Below, one piece after another: positions 46,174 to 55,051 of a stretch of DNA of 64,000 bases; the stretch's first letter is position 1; each line of letters begins with the position of its first letter. The stretch is from a virus: the IMG/VR virus record IMGVR_UViG_3300047553_000733, positions 1-64,000 of that record, one strand, 5' to 3'. A model generated the notes under the pieces. The model searched no databases. It saw only the letters and a list, made by a program, of their open reading frames with translations, and had not been told where the DNA came from. The position numbers were made by a program, and so were the translations under genes.

Positions 46174-46358
46174 TATACCCCCAATCTACAAATACTTTTA
46201 TATAATCTGTTTGAACAGTTTTTCTCACGTCGCTCTAAACAAATTACTTTTCTATTAAATACATCACCCGTCCAAGCCCACTTAATACACTCGTATATAG
46301 GTGGTTCTGGTAGTTTTGGAGGTTTTGTTAAGGCTATAAGTAATATAACTTCATACAT
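46173..46358 (-). CDS. Small protein, possibly secreted
   Basis: 61 residues (MYEVILLIALTKPPKLPEPP start, several Cys and basic residues later). Starts inside the stop of the upstream gene. Similar short Cys-containing proteins occur at this place in related phages. Unknown. Confidence 0.55.
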   Translation of the reverse strand: MYEVILLIALTKPPKLPEPPIYECIKWAWTGDVFNRKVICLERREKNCSNRLYKSICRLGV

Positions 46359-46936
46359 TACTTACCTGCCAGCGGATTGTCTATAGCTTTTTGTATTTTA
46401 CTATCAACTTCTTTTTTAAGCTGGTCCACTTCTTTGCTGATTTCTTTACGAGCATCTGCCATTTCTTTTCTTATGGACACTACCTCCGCTCTAGCTTTAT
46501 CCAAATCTTCACGAATATCTTTTCGCGCTTGTCGCATCTCTTGTTCAGTTTCACGTTGCGCTAATTTAACACTACGCTCAACTTGTTCTGTTACTGATTC
46601 ATTTCTGCGAATATCATTTTTTAAATCAGTTTTAATATCGCGAGTATAATCTGCCGCCTTAGAACTATTTTGCTCAATAACTGCTAGTCGTTTATCAAAC
46701 TCGCTGAGATCAGGTGCTTCATAACTAGCAATTTTCTTTTTCATTCCCACATAGTCTTTGTAGATTTCAAAAGTTCCGTACAACCCACCAAGGGCACTGC
46801 TAACTATTGTAAATGCAACCATTAATTTAGCTGGTGTAAACTCGTATCCACCTATGCTAATAACAGTATCTTTACTAGCATACTGTTTGGCAGCTGCCTC
46901 TAGTTTATCTACCTGCTTATTTAGATCTTCTGCCAT
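46358..46936 (-). CDS. Coiled-coil membrane-anchored protein
   Basis: 192 residues, ribosome site GGAGATAGT. A membrane helix near 35-52, then a long charged coiled coil (about 75-185, EQEMRQARKDIREDLDKARA). Probably spans or binds the inner membrane in the envelope block. No function recognised. Confidence 0.65.
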   Translation of the reverse strand: MAEDLNKQVDKLEAAAKQYASKDTVISIGGYEFTPAKLMVAFTIVSSALGGLYGTFEIYKDYVGMKKKIASYEAPDLSEFDKRLAVIEQNSSKAADYTRDIKTDLKNDIRRNESVTEQVERSVKLAQRETEQEMRQARKDIREDLDKARAEVVSIRKEMADARKEISKEVDQLKKEVDSKIQKAIDNPLAGK

Positions 46937-46937
46937 A

Positions 46938-48722
46938 CTATCTCCTATATTGACTATCTACAAGTTCTTTGTGCCTAGCATCACTGGCACCGCTAAGCCC
47001 TCGCATAGCTCGTTGATTGTCTACAGTAGTTTGACCACGATAAATTTCTGTAGACTTATAAAAGGGCACGTCTTGTAAAATTGCCATATAGGTTTCAAAA
47101 CCTTGCGGCTGTCTAGCAATACTTGCTATACTAACTCCGCCAGCTAATTCGCTATCCTGTGCCTTTTGATTAATTGGTTTCGGTGGTGATTGATTACTAA
47201 CATTATCTAAGTTAGGTATTGTGCCCAGAAATTTTTCTAGCGGATTGGTCGGCCCTATTACTTGTTTTTGCTCAGTGTTTATTTCAGGCAATAGGTCTAT
47301 TTTTTGCTGCAGCGGTGTTGCAGCATATGTAGATTGAACAACAATACTTGATTGCTGTAATTGTTGTGGCGGGGGTACTAAAGAATAAATACTGCTAGTT
47401 TGCTGCTGCTGTGATTGATCTACTAAAACAGGTAGTATAACTGTACTAACTACCTGTTGAGGTTCTACACTTTTTATCGTCACAGGTTGTGGTAAATTCT
47501 GAGAAAAACTTTCCACATTACTGCCGCCCGTACTTGCTAAACTAGTATTATTTCGCTGATTTTGATTGCTGGGCTGCAAGGAAAAATCTTGACGAATTGT
47601 ATTTACAAAAGTTTGTTGTACACTAGTACTTTGCGAATTTTGTTGAATTTGCTGTTGTTCTTGTTGTTGCTGATTTTGTTTACTACTAAAAGATTCTGCA
47701 TCTTGTGTTGCTTTTTCAGCTTGTTTTGTAGCTTCTTGTATAGCTTGTTGAACTACTGAACGCTCTGTTCTACTAACCTGGGACTGTACGCCAGTAATAA
47801 TACTTAACAATGTACCAATGCTTGGTTGAGAGCTTTGTTTTTGAGTAACTTGTGGTGTAACTACAGCCATTACTGGAGTAGTAGTAGCTGTAACTGTAGC
47901 TGTGGCAGTAGTAGCCGTAGTTGTAGTTACTGGTTGTTGACCTACTGCACTAGTAACCACAGGTTCTGCAACTACTGTAGATTGTTGCGGGGTCGGGTCC
48001 GCTATTGCAATAGTTTTTGGTATTAATTTATTAAAAGCATCTAAATAACCGGGACAAGTTGGGGAGTACAGTGAGTTACTTACACATGGATCAACACTGT
48101 ACTTTAAGCTAAAGTTAATATTGTTTATTTCAGGACCATATGGGCCTGCCCAACCATTACTGTCACGACCAACAAAACCATAAGTTACATTTTTTAAGTC
48201 GTTGGCTATGAAAGGTGTTGTAAAAGTTTCACTAAAATTAAAAGTTGTCCAATTAAACTTATTAGTTAAATTGTAAGTATTATAGCTAACTACTTGATTA
48301 TTTTGATTAGTAAAGTGAGTATAAGCATACAAGTAGTCAGTTTGTCCATTATCCCAGCCGTTACCATTTTTAGCAGTAAAACTAAAATTATAACCATTTA
48401 CTCTTAAACCTGTGGCTGAAGGCAGGACACTAGCTACAGCTTGACTTTGGTATAGGTCCGTTTGGCCAAAAGAGAAATTTATATTATTACCTGGTCGCAC
48501 AATTGCATTTGGTCCGCAATATCCAGGATCACCCCACGTCCAGCATGTTAGACTGTTCTGATAAACGCCATTTGTCCAAGTACTTGGTCCACCTTGTTGC
48601 GTTTGTTGAACTATATTACCAGTAGTGTACTGTTGTCCAGGTACTAATTCTTGTGAATTAGAATAGCTTGAAGGCAACCATGCCAAGCAGAGCACCAAGA
48701 CCCATTTTCTTATAAGTGTCAT
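46938..48722 (-). CDS. Large secreted Gln/Thr-rich protein
   Basis: 594 residues with a signal peptide (MTLIRKWVLVLCLAWLPSSYS). Residues about 30-230 form a beta-rich domain (YQNSLTCWTWGDPGYCGPNA, KNGNGWDNGQTDYLYAYT, GRDSNGWAGPYGPEI) known from aquatic myophages of unknown function. The rest is Gln/Thr/Ser low complexity. It overlaps the upstream repeat gene by 65 bases. Possibly a cell-envelope or adhesin-type protein. Confidence 0.75.
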   Translation of the reverse strand: MTLIRKWVLVLCLAWLPSSYSNSQELVPGQQYTTGNIVQQTQQGGPSTWTNGVYQNSLTCWTWGDPGYCGPNAIVRPGNNINFSFGQTDLYQSQAVASVLPSATGLRVNGYNFSFTAKNGNGWDNGQTDYLYAYTHFTNQNNQVVSYNTYNLTNKFNWTTFNFSETFTTPFIANDLKNVTYGFVGRDSNGWAGPYGPEINNINFSLKYSVDPCVSNSLYSPTCPGYLDAFNKLIPKTIAIADPTPQQSTVVAEPVVTSAVGQQPVTTTTATTATATVTATTTPVMAVVTPQVTQKQSSQPSIGTLLSIITGVQSQVSRTERSVVQQAIQEATKQAEKATQDAESFSSKQNQQQQEQQQIQQNSQSTSVQQTFVNTIRQDFSLQPSNQNQRNNTSLASTGGSNVESFSQNLPQPVTIKSVEPQQVVSTVILPVLVDQSQQQQTSSIYSLVPPPQQLQQSSIVVQSTYAATPLQQKIDLLPEINTEQKQVIGPTNPLEKFLGTIPNLDNVSNQSPPKPINQKAQDSELAGGVSIASIARQPQGFETYMAILQDVPFYKSTEIYRGQTTVDNQRAMRGLSGASDARHKELVDSQYRR

Positions 48723-49911
48723 CTAACTTCTCCTTTACTGGGCTAGGAATTTTCTCTGGATTCTGTTCCCATGCTAGCTTAGCTTGTTCACCGATTTTAC
48801 CTTCATAAGGACAAGGAGTACCTGCTGCCATCATTGCATCCCAAACACGACGATCTTGACACATAGTAGCAACTGCTGCTACTTTCATACCCATATCAAA
48901 TAGGGTTTTACTCAACTTTAGTCGCTCGCAGTTTAAATCACGAACTGTTCCACCACTGCTAACACCAAATATTTGTGTTTGTACACTGCCACTAGTACCT
49001 GTACTACATAGATCTTGATTACCACCACTTAACATACTTGGTGCAATTGCTGTTGCTGGTGGTTGTATTACTCGCTGCGTAACCTCACTAGTATTTTGAT
49101 TTACATTGGTAACTGTGCCACTGTTAATATTTTGATTAACATTGGTATTTTGGTTTACATTATTATTAGTACTAGTGCTTGTATTAATATTACGATTAGT
49201 CATATCACCAGTATTAATATTTGTATTAGTATTCTGATTAGTATTAGTACTTGTTGCCGTACTAGTATTAATATTGCGATTAGTCATATCGCCAGTATTA
49301 ATATTATTGTTTGTACTAGTAGAATTACTGGTATTAATATTTCTGTATGTCATATCACCAGTATTAATATTGTTGTTTGTGTTTGTACTTGTACTTACAT
49401 TATTGTTATTATAAGTCATTGTACCACTATTAACATTATAGTTAGTATTTGTACTAGTACTGGTGCTAGTATTAATATTGCGATTAGTCATATCGCCAGT
49501 ATTAACATTGTTGTTTTGATTAACATTGGTACTTGTACTAGTATTAACATTATTGTTATTGTTGGTCATTGTGCCAGTATTAACATTGTTGTTATTATAA
49601 GTCATTGTACCACTATTAACATTGTTGTTGTTAATAGTTTGTGTACCACTATTAATATTATTGTTTGTATTAACATTAGTACTTGTACTTGTACTCGTGT
49701 TATTATTATTGTTTGTGTTTGTACTATTAACAGTACTAGTACTTGTGTTAGTACTAGTACTAGTACTTGTGTTATTACTATTAACAGTACTTGTACTAGT
49801 GCTAGTACTGTTAGTATCTACCAGTGTTTTGTTATCATAGGTAGTTGTAGTTTGCGCTAAGGCAGAACCTACAGCAAAGGTTAATAATATTACCAAATTC
49901 TTTACTTGCAT
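48658..49911 (-). CDS. Secreted Asn/Thr/Ser tandem-repeat protein
   Basis: 417 residues. Signal peptide (MQVKNLVILLTFAVGSALA), then about 250 residues of imperfect repeats of the type NINTGDMTNRNINTSTSTST and VNSGTMTYNNNNVNT, then a Cys-containing globular end (CERLKLSKTLFDMGMKVAAV ... VWDAMMAAGTPCPYEG). The repeats at the DNA level span about 49,080-49,850. Rich in Ser/Thr, so a possible glycosylation substrate; that link is speculative. GGGGG precedes the ATG. Confidence 0.75.
   Translation of the reverse strand: MQVKNLVILLTFAVGSALAQTTTTYDNKTLVDTNSTSTSTSTVNSNNTSTSTSTNTSTSTVNSTNTNNNNNTSTSTSTNVNTNNNINSGTQTINNNNVNSGTMTYNNNNVNTGTMTNNNNNVNTSTSTNVNQNNNVNTGDMTNRNINTSTSTSTNTNYNVNSGTMTYNNNNVSTSTNTNNNINTGDMTYRNINTSNSTSTNNNINTGDMTNRNINTSTATSTNTNQNTNTNINTGDMTNRNINTSTSTNNNVNQNTNVNQNINSGTVTNVNQNTSEVTQRVIQPPATAIAPSMLSGGNQDLCSTGTSGSVQTQIFGVSSGGTVRDLNCERLKLSKTLFDMGMKVAAVATMCQDRRVWDAMMAAGTPCPYEGKIGEQAKLAWEQNPEKIPSPVKEKLDDTYKKMGLGALLGMVAFKLF
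49080..49850. repeat. Imperfect tandem repeats in the Asn/Thr/Ser gene
   Basis: Short AT-rich units such as GTATTAATATT, often with GTACTAGTAC, repeat many times. They encode the low-complexity region and probably change length by slippage or recombination. Confidence 0.8.
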
Positions 49912-49926
49912 TTCTGCCCCCTTTAT

Positions 49927-50541
49927 TTAAGCACCAAATACGTGTAGCGCGTGCTCGTAGTGTTTTTGTCTATCTTCTAATCCGATAGTACCGCCGTTAA
50001 TTCGTTTTGTTAATGTTACGATGTCACCACGATCTGCCCACTGATTTAGGTTATTTGTTTCCCAGAACCAGCATGCACTCTGTGCTGCACCCTCAAAAGT
50101 TTCCATATACTCACTAGCTTCTTCAGGGCTAATGCCTAAACTGGCTGCAAACCAGCTGTAATTGTCACGACCAGTTACCTGTATTAATCCGCGACCACAA
50201 AACCTCCAACCATCTCCGCTGGCCTCATCACCATTGCCCATGCGATTAGCATATACTCTGTTAGCAATCCTTTGTGGCTGCTTTTCGTATTGCTGCGCCA
50301 ATGCGTCCGTTTGAAAATACTTGGGAAAAGTTTTTCGTAGGGACTGCCACTTATAGTTTAGATTCTCTTTGATAAAAACAAAATTACCCGACTCATGAGC
50401 ACACTGTGCTAAAAAAGCTGCTAATCGTTGCGGAGTGTCAATTTGGTACTGCGGCAGCAATTGTTCCAGTGCATTGAACCAATATTGTGTATACTGATTT
50501 TTAGGTATAATTTGTTGTAAGTGTTGTAATTCTAATTCCAC
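49927..50541 (-). CDS. GH19 chitinase-fold endolysin
   Basis: 204 residues from GTG 50541, chosen for AAGGAG eight bases upstream and the overlap with the lipoprotein stop. AAFLAQCAHESGNFVFIKEN and GRGLIQVTGRDNYSWFA are glycoside hydrolase 19 motifs; the His-Glu pair is catalytic. Cuts peptidoglycan glycan strands in host lysis. No signal peptide, so it needs the holin. Confidence 0.9.
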   Translation of the reverse strand: MELELQHLQQIIPKNQYTQYWFNALEQLLPQYQIDTPQRLAAFLAQCAHESGNFVFIKENLNYKWQSLRKTFPKYFQTDALAQQYEKQPQRIANRVYANRMGNGDEASGDGWRFCGRGLIQVTGRDNYSWFAASLGISPEEASEYMETFEGAAQSACWFWETNNLNQWADRGDIVTLTKRINGGTIGLEDRQKHYEHALHVFGA

Positions 50542-50801
50542 TACTTTAACTCCTTGTAAATATTTTGTTGTGTTTTGTACCACTCTTGCCAGCCATGTAC
50601 TAACACACTACACTGATAGTGTTTTGTATAATTTTCTACAACTACTTTTGTTAAGTCTACTAAGCTGGCCTCTTTAGCTACTTCTTTAAGCTGCTCGCAT
50701 TGTTGCATTAACACATCAGGTGCTTGCGGAAATTTTTGAGTAACTGGCACAGTAGTACTGCAACCAGTTAGTAGTAATAAAATAAGGACAATATACTTCA
50801 T
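50541..50801 (-). CDS. Small lipoprotein, o-spanin-like
   Basis: 86 residues with a lipobox (ILLLLTGCS, Cys about residue 14). The short lipoprotein next to the endolysin and after a membrane-anchored coiled-coil protein is where outer-membrane spanins sit. No sequence proof of a spanin. Starts in an ATGA overlap. Confidence 0.6.
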   Translation of the reverse strand: MKYIVLILLLLTGCSTTVPVTQKFPQAPDVLMQQCEQLKEVAKEASLVDLTKVVVENYTKHYQCSVLVHGWQEWYKTQQNIYKELK

Positions 50802-51229
50802 GGTTTTGCTGCCTTATTTATTGTGGTAACTACCTCATCAGGTAATTTAGGACATTGTTCAATATACTTGACTACTTCTTGATTTTTTACAACTTCACGG
50901 TCTATATACTTTATAATGTCTTCACCACGCTCTTTTACGATTTGTTTTTTAGTGATTACTTTTTCAACTATTTTAACATTTTCCTCAGCGCTTTTAGCTT
51001 CTAAAGTTTTTACTTGTAGTTCTAAGGCGTGTGTACGCTTACGCCATGCATCATCATTGGCCTGCATTCCTAGCATGTACACACTTAAAAATACTATGGC
51101 TATAGACGCCCACTTAAAAGTGCTACTATATGGTAAAACCTTTAGTGTACTGGACACTAGATATAGTACAATGCCTAAAAAGAAAGTTAATTGAAATATC
51201 CACGAAGGTAAAAAATTAAATATCCACAC
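50798..51229 (-). CDS. Membrane-anchored coiled-coil protein, i-spanin-like
   Basis: 143 residues from a GTG start nine bases after GGAGG. Two N-terminal membrane helices (IFQLTFFLGIVLYLVSSTL; WASIAIVFLSVYMLGM) and a long charged helix (ELQVKTLEAKSAEENVKIVE). Together with the lipoprotein at 50541 it could bridge both membranes at lysis. Inference from layout. Confidence 0.55.
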   Translation of the reverse strand: MWIFNFLPSWIFQLTFFLGIVLYLVSSTLKVLPYSSTFKWASIAIVFLSVYMLGMQANDDAWRKRTHALELQVKTLEAKSAEENVKIVEKVITKKQIVKERGEDIIKYIDREVVKNQEVVKYIEQCPKLPDEVVTTINKAAKP

Positions 51230-51268
51230 TAAAATGCCTCCGGTAGTACTGAAAGTATTTCTTCCACG

Positions 51269-51958
51269 TCACTCCACCAATTCTGGAAATAAGTCTTTAT
51301 GTATAAAATCATGTACCATTTCCTCTGTAAATCCTAAAGCCTGCAACACTTTAGGTGTGTGCGGGTTTTGTTTTTGTTGCTGACAGTAAAAATTTTGGTG
51401 CTTGGTGTAGTTATACTCACGCACTAAGTCATCATAACTTTTAGGTGGTCTGCTATACATTATATTATCCAAGTAGTACACCAACAACTCTTTACTTAAG
51501 TCTAATATTTCTACTAACTCAAACTCAGTATTAATGTTACCAGCTGCAACCATCTTATCACTAAATATCTTTTTAGCCCAGTCTGGCAGTACTCTAGGTT
51601 TTGACCACTCATAGCGGCTAACTTTATCACTAAAGTACTGATTAAACTTGTGCTCGGGATCAACAGGGCTAAAGTCTAAGAAAGCTCCTGTAACTTTATT
51701 TGGGCCAGCAACAAGGTCAAAACCAAATATTGGTGCACCGTCAAAAATATGCGGAAATACACATAGGTGCATCATCCACAGTTTCTTTGTTTCTGTAGCG
51801 TCTATTATGTCTAAGTGCATGCGTCTTGCAAGTGCACTACTATAAACTTGGTTAGTCCAGTTATAGGTGTTTGTTTCAGGCAGTAAAAAGGCCCGTGAGC
51901 TTAAAACTTTTTCAAGTTCTAGCGCATGGGCCTTTAACCTATTAAAGATTATACTCAT
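51269..51958 (-). CDS. Ferredoxin-dependent bilin reductase (PcyX/PcyA-like)
   Basis: 229 residues from ATG 51958 with AGGA before it. The core HLCVFPHIFDGAPIFGFDLV and GAFLDFSPVDP fits bilin reductases: an Asp (residue 95 from this start) matches the catalytic Asp of PcyA, and a His (residue 70) may match the PcyA His. The enzyme would reduce biliverdin with electrons from ferredoxin. Heme oxygenase is directly upstream, overlapping by 17 bases. PcyX is known from phage sequences; subtype is not proved here. Confidence 0.75.
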   Translation of the reverse strand: MSIIFNRLKAHALELEKVLSSRAFLLPETNTYNWTNQVYSSALARRMHLDIIDATETKKLWMMHLCVFPHIFDGAPIFGFDLVAGPNKVTGAFLDFSPVDPEHKFNQYFSDKVSRYEWSKPRVLPDWAKKIFSDKMVAAGNINTEFELVEILDLSKELLVYYLDNIMYSRPPKSYDDLVREYNYTKHQNFYCQQQKQNPHTPKVLQALGFTEEMVHDFIHKDLFPELVE

Positions 51959-52463
51959 CTGCAATCCTGCTAAACAGGTGCAAGGTTAACTCAAAGCATT
52001 TATTTGCTTCACTAGCCATGCTAACATCCAATTTAGTCCTTAATAGTTGTATTAATTCTTGACGATTTTGAAACTGGTACATTGCTCCGCTACCAGGTAC
52101 TTTGCTTTTTATTATCTGACCACCGTATAAATCACCCATATGTTTGGTATATATGTGTGCCCATAAACCGTGATCAGTTAAACACTTTACGTGTCTGCAG
52201 TATTCTGCGGTACTGTCAAATATAATTACTGGCTCGTCTAATTCCAGTAAGTCTTGCAGTATGTACTCACTGCGTTGTATGCCTGGCAAATCTTGTAACA
52301 AATGGTCTGCACAGTGCTCTAGTACTTGATATTGTAGCAACTGATTTGCTAAGTAAGTGGCGTATATGCCGCTAGTAATTTTTCCACCAAGTAGTAGTTG
52401 TGTAAACTTGTGATTTTCTGCAATTTCGTGGTTGTGATGTGTTAATTCTTTTAATGTTGACAT
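51942..52463 (-). CDS. Heme oxygenase (HO1-like)
   Basis: 173 residues, shorter than bacterial HO1. The heme-ligand region THHNHEIAENHKF lies at the N-terminus and AHIYTKHMGDLYGGQIIKSK matches the distal-helix GDLSGGQ motif. It opens heme to biliverdin, CO and iron. It overlaps hldD by 13 bases and the bilin reductase by 17, so the three are co-translated. Confidence 0.85.
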   Translation of the reverse strand: MSTLKELTHHNHEIAENHKFTQLLLGGKITSGIYATYLANQLLQYQVLEHCADHLLQDLPGIQRSEYILQDLLELDEPVIIFDSTAEYCRHVKCLTDHGLWAHIYTKHMGDLYGGQIIKSKVPGSGAMYQFQNRQELIQLLRTKLDVSMASEANKCFELTLHLFSRIADEYNL

Positions 52464-53311
52464 ACATACTCATGTGGTTGTATAAATTTATAGTCGCCTA
52501 TAAGATTTGTTCGCAGCTTTGTTAAATCTGCTTTGCTATAGTATTGATACTTTCCGCGCAACTCGTTGGGCATATCAATCCTGTGCGAGTTATCTGTGTA
52601 CAGTCTAGCAATTTCTAAAAAGCTTGTAGCTACACCAGACCCTAAATTGTAGATGCCTGGGTGTTTGTTGGTATAATTAACCATGACGTTTACTACATCG
52701 TCAACGCACACAAAGTCTCGTAGTATTTTTTCACTGCCATGAAACAGTGTAACTATACCTTCCTGCTCAACCTGTTCTTTAAACTTGCTGATTGGGCTTT
52801 GCTGTGCACCTTTGTGCTGTTCGCCACTGCCGTAGACATTGAATGGTCTGAATACCCAGGTATTTGGCATGCTGGCAACCACCTCACTCAACTGTTTGGA
52901 CACTGCATACGGATTGAGTGGATCTAGCTTGTCAGTTTCACAGAATGTTTCGCTATTGCCATATACACTAGCGCTGCTTGTGTATACCAGAGGTATTTGC
53001 TTCAGCTGACAAAATTCTGACCAGCTAAGGGTATGGGTATAGTTATAGTTAAGCAGTCGTTTGCCATCCGTTTCTGTGGTGCTGGAAATCCCGCCACAGT
53101 GAAATACCTTGCATATGTCCAGCTTTAGCAACTCAGTCCAGTTTATATTGTCTAAATCACGGTAGGCCAAAAACTTTAGTGTTTTTAGGGTCATCAACTT
53201 GCTGGCATCACTACAATCATCAACAATTAATATATTTTCTATGCCTTGCTTATTAAGCAACTTGACCAAGTTACTACCAATAAAACCAGCACCGCCTGTT
53301 ACGACATACAT
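52451..53311 (-). CDS. NAD-dependent epimerase, HldD-like
   Basis: 286 residues, Rossmann TGGAGFIGSNL at the N-terminus, HCGGISSTTETDGK, SSASVYGNS and NPYAVSKQ (Tyr-Lys catalytic pair). The GGxSSTTExDG pattern is that of ADP-L-glycero-D-manno-heptose 6-epimerase (HldD). Fits the heptose genes upstream. Overlaps both neighbours. Confidence 0.85.
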   Translation of the reverse strand: MYVVTGGAGFIGSNLVKLLNKQGIENILIVDDCSDASKLMTLKTLKFLAYRDLDNINWTELLKLDICKVFHCGGISSTTETDGKRLLNYNYTHTLSWSEFCQLKQIPLVYTSSASVYGNSETFCETDKLDPLNPYAVSKQLSEVVASMPNTWVFRPFNVYGSGEQHKGAQQSPISKFKEQVEQEGIVTLFHGSEKILRDFVCVDDVVNVMVNYTNKHPGIYNLGSGVATSFLEIARLYTDNSHRIDMPNELRGKYQYYSKADLTKLRTNLIGDYKFIQPHEYVCQH

Positions 53312-53601
53312 TGAAAATATTCCTTGTCACTGAGCGCTTTATCGTCTATGAATACATCATAGCTAGGCTTTTTCATATGTAATTTGGTGTATTTGCAACC
53401 CCACGCCTCAAGCTGCTGTTGTGTAAGTTTGGTATAGTCTTTGCCACTGTGACCGCCACGCGCAGTCCAGTAGTGAATCTCATGCCCACTATCAAACAAC
53501 TGATTTATGTGCTCAATACGATTTGTGTAAGGTCTGGCCAACTTATAGTTGCCGTTTGTGTTTGTGCAAATAGTGCCGTCAATATCAATATAGTAAATCA
53601 T
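53299..53601 (-). CDS. HAD-type phosphatase
   Basis: 100 residues. IDIDGTICTN is the HAD aspartate loop and FIDDKA the acidic motif, with YWTARGG between. It could supply the heptose-bisphosphate phosphatase step (GmhB role) in this operon; the protein is shorter than typical GmhB. ATGA overlap with the cupin. Confidence 0.75.
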   Translation of the reverse strand: MIYYIDIDGTICTNTNGNYKLARPYTNRIEHINQLFDSGHEIHYWTARGGHSGKDYTKLTQQQLEAWGCKYTKLHMKKPSYDVFIDDKALSDKEYFQCMS

Positions 53602-53954
53602 CGCTGACTGTCGCCGGGTTGAACTCTGTAATTATCCTCTACGCTGTCTGGAGTGCTCACCTCTAATACAGTGCCTGCCTCCAAACAAATAATTCTGTGT
53701 GGTACTAGCTTGGCGTTGTGGTGTACCCCGCCTTCGCCAATGATCTTCTTATGCACTTCTGCTGTGTTGGTGTCAATAGTTTCAATTTCGAACCTACCAC
53801 TTAACACATACCAAGTTTCCACTTTTTTACTATGAAAGTGCATTGAAAACTTAGCACCTTGATTAAAGTTTAAAAACTTACTGCAGTAGTGATCGTTTGT
53901 AGCCCATATCAATTCACTGCCCCAGCCCTTTTTAACTAATCCCTCTAATCTCAT
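53598..53954 (-). CDS. Cupin, sugar-phosphate isomerase-like
   Basis: 118 residues with cupin motifs (FSMHFHSKKVETWYVLSGRF, then HHNAKLVPHRI) close to the cupin domain of type II mannose-phosphate isomerases and ManC. Possibly acts on a sugar nucleotide intermediate. Lies between the heptose kinase and the phosphatase. Confidence 0.7.
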   Translation of the reverse strand: MRLEGLVKKGWGSELIWATNDHYCSKFLNFNQGAKFSMHFHSKKVETWYVLSGRFEIETIDTNTAEVHKKIIGEGGVHHNAKLVPHRIICLEAGTVLEVSTPDSVEDNYRVQPGDSQR

Positions 53955-54735
53955 CTATTTCTTTCAGTTTAGGCGCGTATACGCCAACATGTTTTACTGT
54001 TATGCCTGCTGCTAAGTTAGCAAACTTAATTGCCTGTTGCATACTGTTTGTATTCAAATACTCAAACACTAGTGCGGATAAAAATGTATCGCCTGCTCCG
54101 CATACGTCGGCTACTTGCACTGGATCACTGGAAAAGTACTCACCCAGATATGTAGTACCGCGGCCGCCCAGTGTAACAATAATATTATTGCCTACAGTGT
54201 GTGCTTGATTGCGTTCGTGCTCATTAATTTTAATAAACACATTTGGCTTATCAAACTGTTGCAAGTCTGTTTTCTTGGTATCTATGAATACTGGACAAGT
54301 GGCTTGATCTATAATTTCGTGTAGTAACTCATAGCTTACACAGCCCTTGTTGTAATCACTAACCACAATTGCGTTATATATGGGAGGTATTTTAGTTTCC
54401 AGCTCCAGCGGCTTGCTGTATGCGTCTTGATCTAGGCGCATTATGTGCTGACCACTTTTACTGTCAATAAATCTAGTTTTAACACTGCCTGGCAGTGTAA
54501 GCAGCTCAACTGTGCAATCAAGTGCCTGCAAGTTCTCGCGAACATTGGCAGCCATGCCCGGCTTTTCCAGCTCTGTTTGTGGTACAAATACTGGCACAGG
54601 TGCTTCAGGGCTCAGCCTGTTAATACTTCCAAAAACATACTTATCAACGCAAACGTCGCCGATTAATAAAATGTTCCAAGATTTGCGTTGTTGAGTCAGT
54701 AGTTGTTCTGCTATAAAATTCAAGTCGTTTTGCAT
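53932..54735 (-). CDS. Heptose 7-phosphate kinase (HldE kinase domain)
   Basis: 267 residues of the PfkB/ribokinase family: GDVCVDKYVFG, GMAANVRENL and the anion hole/base motif ADVCGAGDTFLSALV. Matches the N-terminal kinase half of HldE, which phosphorylates D-glycero-D-manno-heptose 7-phosphate. The adenylyltransferase half is a separate upstream gene overlapping by about 92 bases. Confidence 0.8.
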   Translation of the reverse strand: MQNDLNFIAEQLLTQQRKSWNILLIGDVCVDKYVFGSINRLSPEAPVPVFVPQTELEKPGMAANVRENLQALDCTVELLTLPGSVKTRFIDSKSGQHIMRLDQDAYSKPLELETKIPPIYNAIVVSDYNKGCVSYELLHEIIDQATCPVFIDTKKTDLQQFDKPNVFIKINEHERNQAHTVGNNIIVTLGGRGTTYLGEYFSSDPVQVADVCGAGDTFLSALVFEYLNTNSMQQAIKFANLAAGITVKHVGVYAPKLKEIDEIRGIS

Positions 54736-55051
54736 ATTCTGAACCGATTACAGGCTTGTTGCGATAGTCACTGCCTACAATCATTATGTCTGGTCTATAT
54801 TGTTTTACTAGTTGTGTTAGTTCTACATCACTGTCGAACACAACCACTTCATCAACCCAGCGTAAACTTTCTAATAGTTTTTTTCTGTTTTGTTGTGGAT
54901 TTAGTGGTCTGTCCGCACCTTTTAACTTTGCAACCCTGTCATCAGAGTCGATACCTACAAGCAAAAAAGTACCTAAACTTGCCGCGTGCTGCAACAAGTT
55001 CAGGTGACTTGGATGTAAAACGTCAAAAGTGCCGTTTACAAATATTTTCAT
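54644..55051 (-). CDS. Heptose 1-phosphate adenylyltransferase (HldE C-domain)
   Basis: 135 residues. Nucleotidyltransferase motifs: NGTFDVLHPSHLNLLQ (HxxH-type), GIDSDDRVAKLKG and SRTTTDSTTQIL. This is the C-terminal half of HldE as its own gene. It would make ADP-D-glycero-D-manno-heptose for the HldD-like epimerase. Confidence 0.8.
   Translation of the reverse strand: MKIFVNGTFDVLHPSHLNLLQHAASLGTFLLVGIDSDDRVAKLKGADRPLNPQQNRKKLLESLRWVDEVVVFDSDVELTQLVKQYRPDIMIVGSDYRNKPVIGSEYAKRLEFYSRTTTDSTTQILEHFINRRRLR

Noticed and set aside
49080-49850. Possible CRISPR array
   Set aside because: The repeats are imperfect, in frame inside a secreted protein, and have no regular unique spacers.
49063-49860. 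Open frame of 265 residues antisense to the repeat gene
   Set aside because: Long only because the repeats lack stops in this frame; its Ile/Ser/Thr/Cys composition is low complexity and there is no ribosome site.
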